A DNA stretch of 49,370 nucleotides from Saccharibacillus deserti. GTDB taxonomy: Bacteria; Bacillota; Bacilli; Paenibacillales; Paenibacillaceae. Position 1 is the first letter of the stretch. Each line of letters begins with the position of its first letter. Positions 49,278-49,370 of this stretch are shown here, piece by piece. The position numbers were made by a program, and so were the translations under genes. Below the pieces are notes generated by a model that ran no database searches, was not told the origin of the DNA, and saw only the letters and a list, made by a program, of their open reading frames with translations. The stretch covers positions 1 to 49,370 of the forward strand of contig NZ_JABJVN010000015.1 of the NCBI RefSeq assembly GCF_013618475.1, in the 5' to 3' direction.

Positions 49278-49307
49278 TTGACGAATTGCTCGACACTGTG
49301 ATAGGAT
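49278..49307 (+). promoter_or_regulatory. Strong promoter 3, probable rRNA operon promoter
   Basis: TTGACG (49278-49283), an 18-base spacer and TAGGAT (49302-49307) with a TGA extension are followed by GTCGCCGCTGAGAAACACGGCG, a leader hairpin of the kind seen before 16S genes in Paenibacillus. No gene begins before the window end. The tandem promoters after recR fit the rrnA position in Bacillus. Confidence 0.65.
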
Positions 49308-49370
49308 ATAAAAGTCGCCGCTGAGAAACACGGCGCCGAACGAAAGAAACCGAATAACCGAGTTTGTTCC

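Overview
The window looks like a near-origin chromosomal segment of a spore-forming member of the Paenibacillaceae (Paenibacillus or Saccharibacillus type). The evidence is Firmicute-type gene content (spo0F, rpoE delta, Spo0/sigma-H logic, a 6S-to-4.5S-sized SRP RNA of the large Bacillus type), strong AGGAGG ribosome binding sites, a by-eye GC content in the mid-50s for most genes, and frequent TTG/GTG starts. It opens with the 3' end of a 5S rRNA gene and closes with a stack of strong promoters that probably serve the next rRNA operon. That matches the Bacillus order rrn - guaB-dacA-pdxS-pdxT-serS-tRNA-Ser - tadA - scr-dnaX-yaaK-recR - rrn, but here the backbone is interrupted by several blocks.

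Region 1 (about 180-17,380) is an accessory sugar island between the 5S gene and guaB. Its first half is a mannoside module: a membrane-bound AraC regulator, an Lpl-type ABC importer (two permeases and a binding lipoprotein), a GH130 phosphorylase, a GH38 alpha-mannosidase and a GH125 exo-alpha-1,6-mannosidase. Its second half is a five-gene minus-strand operon of the glucosaminate (Dga) type: amidohydrolase/deacetylase, DgaE-like PLP ammonia lyase, KDGP aldolase, KDG-type kinase and a GntR/UTRA repressor. A perfect 21-bp repeat containing the palindrome TATAACGTTATA lies at both edges of the island.

Region 2 (17,500-23,990) is the conserved housekeeping run guaB, dacA, pdxS, pdxT, serS and tRNA-Ser(UGA). 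Region 3 (24,000-34,100) is a patchwork: a low-GC NERD nuclease-like gene next to the tRNA, YitT, a lipoprotein with an ECF-type promoter, tadA, a cluster of DnaA boxes, motAB with a sigma-D promoter, a small unknown gene, a dead ribokinase fragment, a GNAT acetyltransferase, an NlpC/P60 hydrolase behind a cyclic-di-AMP riboswitch, ywhD and a 3-methyladenine DNA glycosylase.

Region 4 (34,270-45,350) is the block ywiB-argS-rpoE-pyrG-spo0F-fba-murA-rho plus a radical SAM gene. In Bacillus this block lies on the other side of the origin. It carries a recognisable pyrG CTP attenuator and a sigma-H promoter before spo0F. Region 5 (45,350-49,370) is a chain of hairpins, the SRP RNA, dnaX, yaaK (ybaB), recR and the terminal promoter stack.

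No phage, transposase, integrase or CRISPR array was seen. The least expected signals are the 21-bp repeats bracketing the sugar island, the DnaA-box cluster between tadA and motB, the nested palindrome with tandem repeats at 12.26-12.55 kb, and the hairpin chain before the SRP RNA.
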